A DNA stretch of 64,000 nucleotides, taken from positions 265,203,815 to 265,267,814 of the forward strand of contig NC_134568.1 of NCBI RefSeq assembly GCF_050947875.1. Direction: 5' to 3'. This document shows, piece by piece, positions 24,001-31,399 of this stretch. The number at the start of each line of letters is the position of its first letter. Position 1 is the first letter of the stretch. The translations under genes were made by a program, and so were the position numbers. The notes under the pieces were generated by a model. That model worked only from the letters and a program-made list of their open reading frames with translations, did no database searches and had not been told where the DNA came from. The stretch is from Dermacentor variabilis (lineage: Eukaryota > Arthropoda > Arachnida > Ixodida > Ixodidae).

Positions 24001-27000
24001 GCCTAGCTCTTTGGCTTTGGACCTGCAGTCACTGAGCGTGTTGCCAAAGCACAACACGATGCCTGCGCTAGACATTTCCTTCACATCTCCAGAAATAGTG
24101 AGTTGAAAAAAATCTCGCCACAAGACCTATGGCTTCTATTCAGCTAGCTGTGTGGTCAGATGTTTGAACAGAGAATAAATATATAATGAGATGCACAAAA
24201 CATTGTGTTTTTGACTGCCTTTATGATATATTTGGACAGCTTTTGTTTAATTTCAGAAATAATCACTGGGGGGCAACCAAGCATCCCTAGATTGCCTTAG
24301 CATGCAGCATGTCTCCACCATGCCTTAGTGCTAGTGGAACATTTCACAAACCCGACTAGTAGGAATTTGTGCTCCACCAGCAAGCTCGTTCTTTCACACT
24401 GTAATTTATGGATGGCATGTGAAAAATCAGATATAGGGGTGCTGCTGCAGATATTTCAGCTTCACTTGGTTTCAGCTCATTAATGTGGCATGCAACTACA
24501 GCATCACTGTACATCAGGTACTGTGCCCTCCACTCTTAAAGGACTACTGACACATATTTCCAAAGCTCTAAAAACTCTACTACACATTTCTTGCACATAA
24601 ATGGATCGCAGCAAGTGTGAAGGTTGGGAAACAAGATATGTTTTTTAATTCAATCCTAAAATTATCTCGAAATGCTGGACTTCATTGACATTATTGCAGC
24701 ATTATGACACAGCAAAACTTGCTGATGTTGTGTAGCAACATGGCTAAGAATGATGATGTTGCTCATAAAATTATAAACAAAACACATTTTTGAGGCTGTG
24801 GTCCTGTGTGGCAGCTGCAGCAATCATAGGAACAGAATGAGCCAGTGTATCATTGTCATGACGCATCCACATCCTGAGTACCAGAATCAAAACAGGTTTG
24901 TAAAAAAAAAGAATCAGTAAATTATTAAGGGCACTCTGGTTATGACATTCATTTGCTAATGTAAAAAAAAAAAGAAGTAAGGACAAGTAAAAAATGTCAC
25001 GTCAGTACTCTTTTAAAAGGAACACCCAATCAGTATTACACCACCTTAACTTGGATGTATTGTCAACTTGACGAGAAATGTAGTTGATGTGACGCATTAG
25101 GTAAACCTATAATATTAAAGAAAAAATATTGCTCAGGCCTTCATCTACTGTAACCAGTCCTGAAATACTAGTAACAATTTGTGCTTAGCTTTAACATTGG
25201 ATTGTACTGTACATACCAGCAAAGTGCAGTGATTTATTAGAGGTATCCTGCCTTTTTGCAGACTTTTCCTGAGGTAGACACTGTTTTCAGAGCAGCACCA
25301 CCATCACTTCCAAACTATGCAAAAATGCTTGAAGCCACTCCAGCAGCCATGCCTGATGATTTCACACAGGCACACTCACAGAAGGTAAAGCTGCATACAG
25401 AGAGATCCTTAATGAACAAGCTGTAATGAACAAACATGTGCTTCTCATGCAGATCACAAGAAGAGCCACTGAACCCAAATTTCTTCGACATCTGAAACCG
25501 CCTCCCTGCATTAAACCAGAGCCTGCAGGTATGTAAAAAAAAAAAAAAAAAAGGGAACGACTGACTCCTTCATTACTTGAGCACCCACCACGGTAGCCCA
25601 GTGACTATGGTGTTTCATTGCTGAGCTATATCTCACGGGTTCAATCCCTGCCTTGGTGGCCATATTTCAATGGAGGCAGTATGTGCAAAAACACTCGTAT
25701 ACCATGCATAGGGTGCACAAGCTTTGGGTGGTCAGAATTTATCCATAGCCCTCCACTACGGCATGCCTCATAATTAGATCATGGTTTTGGCACATAAAAC
25801 CTCTAAAGCCCCAGAATTCAGTTTAATTATTCGAGCATTTTTTTTTTGCCTGCGTACAACGTAAAGAAACTTGCTCATGGTATGTATACTTTTTTCAAAG
25901 TTTCAAACTGTGAAAGACACTTTGTAAAGAAGTATATATGCTTCATACAGTACAAAATTTTCTTTAAAACTTGGAATAGCTTTTATAATTGCAATATTAG
26001 GTGCTGCTTCAGGAGCAGAACATAAATTCTAACTCAAAATGTTAAGATACCGATGTTATTTAGAAGGGTTTGGGTGTGAGCTAGGTGGTACGGGTCATTA
26101 ATTTTAAACAGCACCAAAAAACACATGGACAAGGAAGAGCACAGGACCAGCGCTGGTCCTGTGCTCTTCCTTGTCCATGTGTTTTTTGGCGCCGTTTAAA
26201 ATGAACTACTGATGTTAGCTTGAACTTGATTGTTCCATAGTAATTGCCAGTGGGCATGCCAACATATTTTGGCGTACCACAGGATTAAATATAATAAAAT
26301 AACACTTTTTTTTTACATTTCTGTCTTGCTTGAATGGGACACCTTACTAAATATTTTGTACATAGTGCCATCAGTACATAAACTTCGGATGACTTTGTCA
26401 AAATTGGAGTCTAGCCCTTTAATGAGTGGCTGGAAACATACTTAACTGCTATGGTGGCCCAGTGGCTATAGCATTGCACCGCTAGACACAAGATCGCGGG
26501 ATCAGATCCTGGCCACGGCGGTAACATTTTGATGGGGGTGAAACGTATAAACACCCATGGCCCATGTACACTGCATTGGGTGCACATTAAAGAATCTGAG
26601 GTGGTCAAAATTAATCCACAGTCCCTCAGTACGGCTTGCCTCATTATCAAATCATGCCCTTGGCACATAAAACCCCAGAATTTAATTTAATTAAAACATA
26701 CGTAGCATCATTTTCTCCTCACTCCTGAGCTTGCGGCAAACAATTTGGCCACCACAATACCCTGTCATCATTTACAAAAATTATGGGGGGAAAAGAGAGA
26801 GAGAGAGAGAGAGAATGCCAGCTTGTGTGCTCTAGCAACAGGTCTGCATCAGCTTCTTTTTCCCCCTCGCAGGACATAAGTTGCATTGCACATAGTCAAG
26901 AGTTTGATGAAAACTCGTCTAGTCAGGTAGCACGTTGCAAAAAGCAAGGAAGTATGGTCACTAAGTAAACATTATTATTGATGTTTCAGAACCCATACGG

Positions 27001-30000
27001 GTTCCTTGTTCAAAATACAGTGGACATAGTCTTGTAGTTTGTTGATATGCATAGCAAGTGACAAAGAAAACAAAGTGAAAATACATTACAATTGATATTC
27101 GCTCATCATGAAACATCAACAATAAATTTGACTGGGTCAGTGACCATAATTTTTCACTTTGTGTAGTTGCATTGCCACTCTCACTCACCTTTCAGTGATT
27201 TTGGACTTTATAAACTGGAATGGTTCATAAAACGCCCGACTTTCACTGAATGAATGAAAGGAATGATGTGGATGTGATCACACAGGAACACTGCTTTGCA
27301 AAACTCAGTAGGTTGCTCTGGCTTAGTATTTGATAACTATCATTCATATAATTTGTTACATTGCAAAAAGTTGCCATGTACGAGATTGCATGAAGGTCAT
27401 CGGAGCGGGTGTGTGCCTGTTGGAAACAGGTAGCGCTTGCTAAGGAGTTGAAACTGCAGCAAAAGGGCCGAAGAGTGCAACACATATGCAAGGCCTGATG
27501 CACTGTGCCTGTGTGTACTCATTCATGATTTTGAAAGTGCCATGCTAAACAAACTATAACAGACTGATCTCACCATTTCTACTGTGCATGCCTTCTGGAA
27601 GCTCCCTTGCTGCCATCTTGCTTGTGGTTCTCAAGAGATTTTTGCTCTGCTCAATAGTTATGCACTTCAGCGCTTCACTAAGCAGTACTTCATACATGCA
27701 GTGCTCAAGACCACATAAACAGGAATATTTTGCAGCTAGACTTTTATTCCTTAATATAATTTGCCAGAAGAAATACTTAGCACGTTTTTATGGTGACAAA
27801 TGTTACAAATGTTATGTGGCACCTGGAAACAGTATGTCTTAATAAAGTAATGCTGTCTTTATTTACATGCACCAATACGTGAAGCAGCTTGCTTTTCTTT
27901 CTTTAGTACCCCCTCCCCCCACCCCCTCCCTCAGTCGTACTGTCAGACTAGCTCACAATGCACTGCAGCCAACACCGGTCGTGCGAGCAACACTTCAGTT
28001 TGAACGCTTACGTGTCTTGAATGTCTGAATATAATCTGGTATTGCTGCATTTGGGGTGCCCACCATCCCCACAAAATGCTGCTGCTAAAGCTTCACTAGA
28101 AGTGACTTATCGAAAGTAACAGGCACATCAGTGAAAGCAAATCTACCATGGTACAAATGCTTCAGATCCAGCTGTGTTCCATGTCTTAATATATTTTATT
28201 CAAGTTTTACAAGATGCACTTGGAGCTGCAGATGTCTTCCAGAAAATTAATTTGCAGAGAAAAAATTTCCTTGTATTTTCAACCAACTCAGTTAATACTC
28301 CTAACTATATTCTTGCATCCAGCTGTTCTTCCAAAAGATGTAAAAACCCAAAGGTACTTTTCCTTCATATTTTTTTTTATTATTATTGTTCAGGGAAACC
28401 TTTGACATTTTTTTTTTTTTTTTTTACTTGCATTGAGTACACATCCATGACTGGAGTTTCACAACAATTTAGAAGCAGCAAATGCATAAACCTTCAGTAC
28501 TCCACTAATGTGTGCTGGAAGTATTTTTATACTGTTTACGTTCCTGAACCTCACATGAACTAATTGTTCTGTAAGAACAACTTTGTGTAACGAACTTCAA
28601 AGGAGTACGGACAAGACACTTTTCAACCTTTTTTGCATTAAATTAGGGCCTTCAACCTTGAAGCTCTAGAAAAAATACTTGCAAGTCTCATAGCCTCTAA
28701 AATAATTTGCTCTTAAAACTTTTCTATGAATCAGTTTCAGACCCACTGACACGCGCAGTTTCTCCATCACCCTCGCAGGTCTATGTGTTCCTATTGTTTT
28801 CATTTCCCATGAGGTGCATGTCATAACTAGGGACCGGATGTTTAGGCCCTAAAACATGTTTTAGGCACATTGAACAAGCACTAAAGCTGCCATTTAAGGC
28901 ACATATAGGCACCTGTTACAGTCCTTAAACATGTAATAGCTCAATTAATAAGTACTTCTGGTGCGCATCTGAGGATAAATTATATTTTCTAAGGAGCACA
29001 GTTCACTGAAGCCTTGTTTTGTGAAATTCATTCTATTTTCTCAATAAAACAGAATGAGGCAGATTACGCAGATTGCAAGATTTGTCTGAAATTTAGTGTA
29101 ACTAGACACCATGGGAAAAGTTGTGAAAGCAGTTACAAACAAGCACTATCCCAAGGTTTTCAGGTTTTGTGCTACGCCCTTTTTCAGCAAGTATTAGTTT
29201 GTATTGAGAAAAAGACTGCTGAACATTTAACGAAGTTAGTGGCGCATACTTGTATTTCCAAACGTTCAATGATTCAGTGCCCTCTGAAATTGCAGAATGT
29301 TCGCCAGTTAGAGCAGTTCTTTCGGTACCAAAAACCCGGGAGTTTTGTCTGAGAAAAATTTAAGTTTCGGACTAACTATATCAGCAATAGGTCTATTGGA
29401 CATGACTGCAAACCTTTCTTGGGTGTAGAAAATGAGCCCCACACTCCAGGTCATTGTTACGCCCCACCTTTGAAGTTTCTTGGCTAAAAACATATAGTGA
29501 GTGTACAGGTGTGCTAAGTCACATTCAACTGTATCGCCAGGTAGAGCAGTTTGTGCCCTTTTCACAGCACTTCTATAGACTGCTGCAAAGCTGGTTATGA
29601 CAACCTTTACAATTGCAAAGCATTTATGGTAATAATCAGCTGCCTTCAGTGAGGTTTCCCAGCAAATTGTAACGTTATAAACAAGTTGAGGCTAGGACAA
29701 AGCATGGAAGGCATTTTTAGGCCCTGAAAATTCAATATAGGAACCAACGTCGAAATGGGCATTTATAGGCACAATAAAAATGACACTAAAATGTTTCTAG
29801 ACTTATAGTTGATGCTTATATGTTAAATAGGCACAAGAAGGACTTCAGTGGAAAATAGGCATTTTGCCTAAAGTTCCGATTTCTAGTCACGACACAGAAG
29901 GCGGTCACATGGGAGCAAACATTGTGGCATTTTGCACTCGCTCCAGCGCACCTGGTCGTCTGCTCTGCTGCCACATTGAGCCATGCAACAATTACTAGCA

Positions 30001-31197
30001 GAACATCTGAGACAACTGAGTGAGCCACAAGTTTTAAGCCACTGGTTACGCCTTGAAGGTATTTAGAAAGTAGAGAAAGGTCACAATGGTTATACTTGAA
30101 GCGAGTAAAAATTGGAGAATGCGGTGTGCAAATCAACAAGTGCGCATGTCATTTGGTGCATGTGCAGGCACTGTCAGCTAAAATCTGTAAAAGGCTCTAA
30201 TGGAGGCCTGGTTCAGCCAATTTCAAGCTAGTCTAGAACAGAGGAGGACATGTTGCACGATTTGGTACTTGCTCAAGGACATAATGCAGTGCAACACAAA
30301 ACAAAAATAATGTAAGAAGGAAGTCTGCCCAGCCACAAATCCTGCCAAATTGTGAAGTGACGTCACTGCATTAACAGAATATAGCAAGTATAGTTTCGCT
30401 CTTTCAATACTAGTGGCTAAGCTGGCATTAGTTTCTGCATGCACCACCAGTATGGTTGTTCAACCTGCATGAAAAATGGGGGCAGTACACGAATTTGCCT
30501 CAACTTCAACTTTGCAGATCCTGAGGTGCTTGACGTTGACTTTTTAGCCTCTAATTACCACCATTCAATGTTTTTGAGAACATTTCAGACAAAATGCATC
30601 GCTTAGAATAATAATAATAATAATAATAATAAAAGCATACTGAGCATTGCTGACCAGACTTCATCTAGATTCCACAAGTATACTTGAAAGTATCACAATT
30701 TCTTTCTGCAGTAGCTGCCATAAGGGAATGTGAGGCTAGCACAAAACAAATAAGTAACAAAGAGCAATATTGGGTAACAAAATTTGTGTACTACCAGCAA
30801 CTCTGATGGTAACTAAACAATTGCATTGCCATTTTTCTGTCTAGCAAACTGATTGAGTAGGAAACAAGTGGAATTAGGAACATGACTGCATTCAATATAA
30901 ACCAGCTTGTTTAAACTTCACATCTACAATTATTTGGGTACCATATCTTTATTTTTCAGGTGTAATGAGCATTCTGCAACAACTAGGTCTTGACAAGTAC
31001 GCCGAAAACTTTGAAGAAAATGAGGTAGGCCATGGTGCACTTGTGTTGCCAAGAAACGTCACTGTCTTTGTAATTTGTAGGTTGACTGGGAAGCATTTGT
31101 GAATCTGGACTCAAAAAGCATAGAAGAAATTGGTGTTAAAACGGAAGCAAACAGAGAAGCACTACGAGAAGCCATCAACCAACTGCAAAAGATGTAA
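69..31197 (+). CDS. ANKS6: Ankyrin-repeat and SAM-domain protein, ANKS6-like (3' ten exons; gene continues upstream of the window)
   Basis: Ten exons join in frame: 69-278, 6882-7070, 13449-13493, 18207-18414, 18510-18607, 18693-18766, 25262-25384, 25453-25528, 30960-31024 and 31081-31197. Each has AG before and GT after, and every junction keeps phase. They encode the last 400 residues. The first six exons carry ankyrin repeats ([30 protein letters not shown]). A linker follows, then a SAM domain (from [13 protein letters not shown] to the end) that stops at TAA only two residues after the last helix. In vertebrates ANKS6 works in the inversin compartment of primary cilia, activating NEK8 together with INVS. 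The ANKS6 assignment rests on the SAM end ([16 protein letters not shown]) and the ankyrin-then-SAM order. ANKS3 is a weaker alternative. Introns are TE-rich. An AATAAA lies at 31295. Confidence 0.75.
279..2029. other. Intron 1 of the ANKS6-like gene, proximal part: AT-rich, no gene seen
   Basis: No coding signal. Bases 1782-1990 look like a weak tRNA-derived SINE fragment, with a TGGTTAGAGGG A-box-like string, a degenerate B box about 40 bases on, and an A-rich end. The rest shows only T-rich stretches. Confidence 0.4.
2031..2637 (+). mobile_element. Non-autonomous TIR repeat, family 1, copy 1
   Basis: About 600 bases, colinear with 14024-14608. AACACAATAGCATTAAGGA at the left is nearly the inverse of TCTTTAAATGCTATTGCGTT at 2584-2603, giving a terminal inverted repeat. 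Similarity between copies runs on to the shared AAGCTTAAGCGTC block. No transposase frame is seen. Confidence 0.6.
3178..4005 (+). repeat. Left inverted arm of the 3.3-kb element
   Basis: Matches the reverse complement of 5830-6470, including the CTATAGGC, GTCCAGTYGACAT and ATGCCAAAGTWTATCCTTCC blocks. It is interrupted by a palindromic MITE at 3410-3568. Confidence 0.65.
3410..3568. mobile_element. Palindromic MITE P1 (GGGGTATTCT...AGAATACTCCCC type)
   Basis: The two halves are inverse copies: GGTATTCTTAGGAGTCCACC and AGTGGACTGTCCATTTTG at the left against AAATGGACAGTCCACTAGG and CTTACAGAATACTCCCCC at the right, with an ATTGGCTGG/CCAATCAGC inner stem. CAG flanks both sides. The sister copy is at 41093-41264. 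Confidence 0.65.
4143..4470 (-). repeat. tRNA-like body inside an inverted repeat (SINE-like foldback)
   Basis: Bases 4143-4222 and 4388-4470 are inverted copies of about 80 bases (AAAAATTGTCAYCCACCCAA, AGCACGAAGCTA, GAAACCCAY). The tRNA-like body lies between them. This is a common layout for a tRNA-derived SINE inserted as, or captured in, a foldback. Confidence 0.5.
4255..4327 (-). repeat. tRNA-like 73-base sequence, probably a SINE head or pseudo-tRNA
   Basis: On the minus strand, acceptor arms TCCTGGT and ACCAGGA pair over 7 bases. The D arm GCTC/GAGC (in TAGCTCAGAAGGTAGAGCG) pairs, and the T arm CCGGG-TTTGAAT-TCCGG pairs. The anticodon stem has a mismatch and an awkward loop (TCTGAAA). 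I call it a tRNA relic rather than a working gene because of that defect and its repeat context. Confidence 0.5.
4701..4740 (+). repeat. SINE fragment with a perfect B box
   Basis: GGTTCGAATCC, the consensus pol III B box, lies at 4710-4720. No convincing A box is seen upstream, so only a fragment is claimed. Confidence 0.3.
5830..6470 (-). repeat. Right inverted arm of the 3.3-kb element
   Basis: Inverse of the left arm. It lacks the MITE and so keeps the uninterrupted site (near 6232-6242). Confidence 0.65.
6471..6881. other. Intron 1 distal part, nothing recognised
   Basis: AT-rich sequence before exon B, with no repeat or coding signal that I can support. Confidence 0.4.
6882..7070 (+). 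CDS. ANKS6: ANKS6-like exon B: ankyrin repeats
   Basis: Acceptor CAG at 6879-6881; donor G|GTAGTA at 7071. The split codon with exon A gives Gly before [19 protein letters not shown], a canonical ankyrin repeat. A second partial repeat ([13 protein letters not shown]) follows. Confidence 0.85.
7484..9714 (+). mobile_element. 5'-truncated RTE-type LINE with a 14-base target duplication
   Basis: TCTGCACTATTTCA stands at 7470-7483 and again, identical, at 9715-9728. The element opens near the end of the endonuclease ([21 protein letters not shown]). It runs through the reverse transcriptase ([15 protein letters not shown] at about 8650, [13 protein letters not shown], the FADDIALL catalytic box near 8961) and the C-terminal region, and ends in a GATGATGATGAT tail. 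Frameshifts near 7720, 8510 and 8930 inactivate it. It sits in intron 2 of the ANKS6-like gene, in the sense direction. Confidence 0.9.
9729..10609. other. Intron 2 stretch, nothing recognised
   Basis: No coding signal and no repeat I can name between the LINE and the Gypsy LTR. Confidence 0.4.
10614..11034 (+). repeat. 5' LTR of the intron-2 Gypsy element
   Basis: It starts ATTGACAC and is alignable over its whole length with 12851-13269. A TATAAAA box lies at 10858 and AATAAA at 10971, the usual U3 and R signals. Confidence 0.88.
12139..12480 (+). pseudogene. Integrase C-terminal remnant of the intron-2 Gypsy element
   Basis: The TNGLTEH block carries the region of the DDE glutamate. Frames change within it and stops follow. 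It is joined directly to gag-derived sequence at about 12130, marking the internal deletion. Confidence 0.7.
12851..13269 (+). repeat. 3' LTR of the intron-2 Gypsy element
   Basis: 419 bases against 421 in the 5' LTR, with many scattered substitutions, so the insertion is not recent. TATAAAA and AATAAA are both kept. Confidence 0.88.
13449..13493 (+). CDS. ANKS6: ANKS6-like exon C: short linker exon
   Basis: A 45-base exon with a good pyrimidine-rich acceptor (CTTACAG) and the consensus donor GGTAAGTT. It encodes [16 protein letters not shown] in phase with both neighbours and forms the start of the next ankyrin helix. Confidence 0.8.
13494..14023. other. Intron 3 proximal stretch, nothing recognised
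   Basis: AT-rich, with A and T runs; no coding or repeat signal that I can support. Confidence 0.4.
14024..14608 (+). mobile_element. Non-autonomous TIR repeat, family 1, copy 2
   Basis: Colinear with 2031-2637. Shared blocks include ACAACCTACASACATGATAG, CCAGATGGCGCT, CAAGAGGCYGCATTTC and AGTCAGGGATCTTT. Same orientation as copy 1. Confidence 0.6.
14719..14814. repeat. Long hairpin H1
   Basis: Arms of about 45 bases (TACTTTGTTTAG...GACGACAGGACA against TGTCCTGTCGTC...CTAAACAAAGTA) around a GCGCCT centre. Pairing continues a few bases beyond each end. Confidence 0.75.
14822..16890. other. Intron 3 middle: direct repeat and low-complexity sequence
   Basis: A stretch near 14860-14915 recurs at 14959-15020 (GGAAGGGTC, TCAACCTAGTCAAGTT, AAAGCTTTGTTTACCT), a direct duplication. 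Hairpin H2 is inside. Nothing else is recognised. Confidence 0.45.
15524..15633. repeat. Long hairpin H2
   Basis: Arms of about 50 bases: GTTTGTTACAGCGCAACACA at the left against TGTGTTGCGCTGTAACAAAC at the right, with AAGACAAGGACAAAAGGAAG inverted inside. The centre is GGCGCTG. Confidence 0.8.
16891..17643. mobile_element. Pogo/Tigger-like non-autonomous element
   Basis: It begins CAGTAGACTTCCATAATTCG and ends with the inverse form (CGAACTAATGGTAGTCGACTG). The CAGT start is usual for the pogo group, which duplicates TA. TA follows the right end, but the left flank reads CA, so that side is mutated or the boundary is off by a little. No transposase frame. Confidence 0.55.
17688..17850 (+). 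repeat. tRNA-derived SINE, 5'-truncated, running into (TA)n
   Basis: Starts inside the CGGCGGCTGCATTTCGATGG block and runs through GTACTTAGATTTAGGTGCAC and the AAACCCCATAATT end shared with the copies at 43102 and 44907. Confidence 0.7.
17849..18064. repeat. (TA)n tracts flanking hairpin H4
   Basis: TA repeats at 17849-17920 and 18030-18064. Between them lies hairpin H4 (17962-18029) with 29-base perfect arms (AGAACTTGAGTGGTGCTACA and its inverse) and a 10-base loop. Confidence 0.85.
18207..18414 (+). CDS. ANKS6: ANKS6-like exon D: ankyrin repeats
   Basis: The acceptor follows a T-rich tract (TTTTTTCAAG). The frame gives [15 protein letters not shown], then [20 protein letters not shown] and [12 protein letters not shown]. 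Donor GG|GTAGTA. Phase 2 at the end matches the single G that opens exon E. Confidence 0.85.
18510..18607 (+). CDS. ANKS6: ANKS6-like exon E: ankyrin repeat
   Basis: Acceptor CAACAG at 18509; donor G|GTCAGT at 18608. It encodes [15 protein letters not shown] and [13 protein letters not shown]. The intron before it is only 95 bases. Confidence 0.85.
18693..18766 (+). CDS. ANKS6: ANKS6-like exon F: end of ankyrin block
   Basis: Acceptor TTTCTAG; donor AAT|GTGAGG, which is weaker than its neighbours. The split codon gives Glu and then [18 protein letters not shown], the last ankyrin helix. It ends in phase 0, which fits exon G. The intron before it is 85 bases. Confidence 0.75.
19734..20327 (+). 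pseudogene. gag remnant of the degraded Gypsy element
   Basis: The longest open piece of gag. It ends in the CCHC zinc knuckle of nucleocapsid. Upstream gag sequence (19186-19734) is in other frames. Confidence 0.75.
22095..22835 (+). pseudogene. RT C-terminus and RNase H remnant of the degraded Gypsy element
   Basis: Motifs [37 protein letters not shown] (RNase H strand) and [23 protein letters not shown] are in order. Confidence 0.8.
23523..23790 (+). mobile_element. 3' tail of a Jockey/I-type LINE
   Basis: An open stretch [16 protein letters not shown] through [11 protein letters not shown] ends in TAG. It is followed by AATAAAG and a (TTCC)n tail. The Cys/His-like LEHMLWSC block is typical of the C-terminus of such LINEs. 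Heavily 5'-truncated. Confidence 0.65.
23791..25261. other. Intron between exons F and G, distal part, nothing recognised
   Basis: AT-rich, no coding signal. Confidence 0.4.
25262..25384 (+). CDS. ANKS6: ANKS6-like exon G: linker
   Basis: Acceptor CTTTTTGCAG; donor AAG|GTAAAG. It is 41 whole codons ([19 protein letters not shown] and onward) of Pro- and Ala-rich linker between the ankyrin block and the SAM domain. Confidence 0.75.
25453..25528 (+). CDS. ANKS6: ANKS6-like exon H: basic linker
   Basis: Acceptor CTCATGCAG; donor G|GTATGT. It encodes a basic, proline-containing linker ([18 protein letters not shown]). It ends in phase 1, which joins directly to the SAM exon at 30960. Confidence 0.75.
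25588..25830 (+). repeat. tRNA-derived SINE copy
   Basis: CCACGGTAGCCCAGTGACTA head, a B box-like GGGTTCAATCCCTG, GGTGCACAAG and the CATGCCTCATAATTAGATCA end. Divergent from the other copies. Confidence 0.65.
26101..26202. repeat. Almost perfect foldback H3, 51-base arms with no loop
   Basis: CAAGGAAGAGCACAGGACCA runs straight into its inverse through AGCGCT. Only the CAGCACC/GGCGCCG part mismatches. The ends are ATTTTAAAC and GTTTAAAAT. Confidence 0.9.
26442..26693 (+). repeat. tRNA-derived SINE copy with target duplication
   Basis: AAACATAC stands at 26434-26441 and 26694-26701. The copy carries the GGTGGCCCAGTGGCTATAGC head and GGGATCAGATCCTGG B box region. Confidence 0.75.
26792..26813. 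repeat. (GA)n microsatellite
   Basis: About ten GA units. Confidence 0.9.
28828..29885. mobile_element. hAT-like non-autonomous transposon
   Basis: It starts TAGGGACCGGATGTTTAGGC; the inverse of its end is TAGAAATCGGAACTTTAGGC (15 of 20 match). The 8-base flanks GTCATAAC (28820) and GTCACGAC (29886) match at 6 of 8, the size expected of hAT. Many TAGGCA motifs lie near both ends, like subterminal repeats. Inside are short open stretches on both strands but no transposase I can recognise. Confidence 0.55.
29886..30959. other. Intron before the SAM exons, nothing recognised apart from (AAT)n
   Basis: An (AAT)n run lies at about 30609-30633. No other signal. Confidence 0.45.
30960..31024 (+). 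CDS. ANKS6: ANKS6-like exon J: first half of SAM domain
   Basis: Acceptor ATTTTTCAG; donor GAG|GTAGGC. It encodes [20 protein letters not shown], the first two helices of a SAM domain. Confidence 0.85.
31081..31197 (+). CDS. ANKS6: ANKS6-like terminal exon K: second half of SAM domain and stop
   Basis: It follows a 56-base intron. It encodes [20 protein letters not shown] and the long last SAM helix, then TAA at 31195-31197. The protein ends almost flush with the domain, whereas vertebrate ANKS6 has a further tail. Confidence 0.85.
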   Translation, partial: VDWEAFVNLDSKSIEEIGVKTEANREALREAINQLQKM

Positions 31198-31294
31198 CGA
31201 GTCTTAAATGTTTGCGAAAATTCCAGGTTGTACAAGCCAAGTTGGCAATTTTATGGACATTTATGCTGTTGCACAATTACCTATTTGTTAAAAC

Positions 31295-31300
31295 AATAAA
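31295..31300 (+). promoter_or_regulatory. Poly(A) signal of the ANKS6-like gene
   Basis: AATAAA lies 98 bases after the TAA stop. It is the first canonical signal downstream. Confidence 0.7.
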
Positions 31301-31327
31301 TTATGCTTAAAATTCCAGTGCAGTGTT

Positions 31328-31333
31328 TTTATT
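31328..31333 (-). promoter_or_regulatory. Poly(A) signal of PWP1
   Basis: TTTATT on the plus strand reads AATAAA on the minus strand, about 67 bases past the PWP1 stop. It sits 28 bases from the convergent ANKS6-like signal, so the two 3' ends probably abut or overlap. Confidence 0.65.
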
Positions 31334-31399
31334 ACTGTTCATGTCATGCAGCATGGCATCTTGAGCCAATCCATGTTTCATCTATAACATGTGGAATTC

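Noticed and set aside
28323..28353. A candidate 31-base exon between ANKS6-like exons H and J ([10 protein letters not shown])
   Set aside because: It has an acceptor and a donor, but its length would shift the SAM domain out of frame. H joins J directly in phase.
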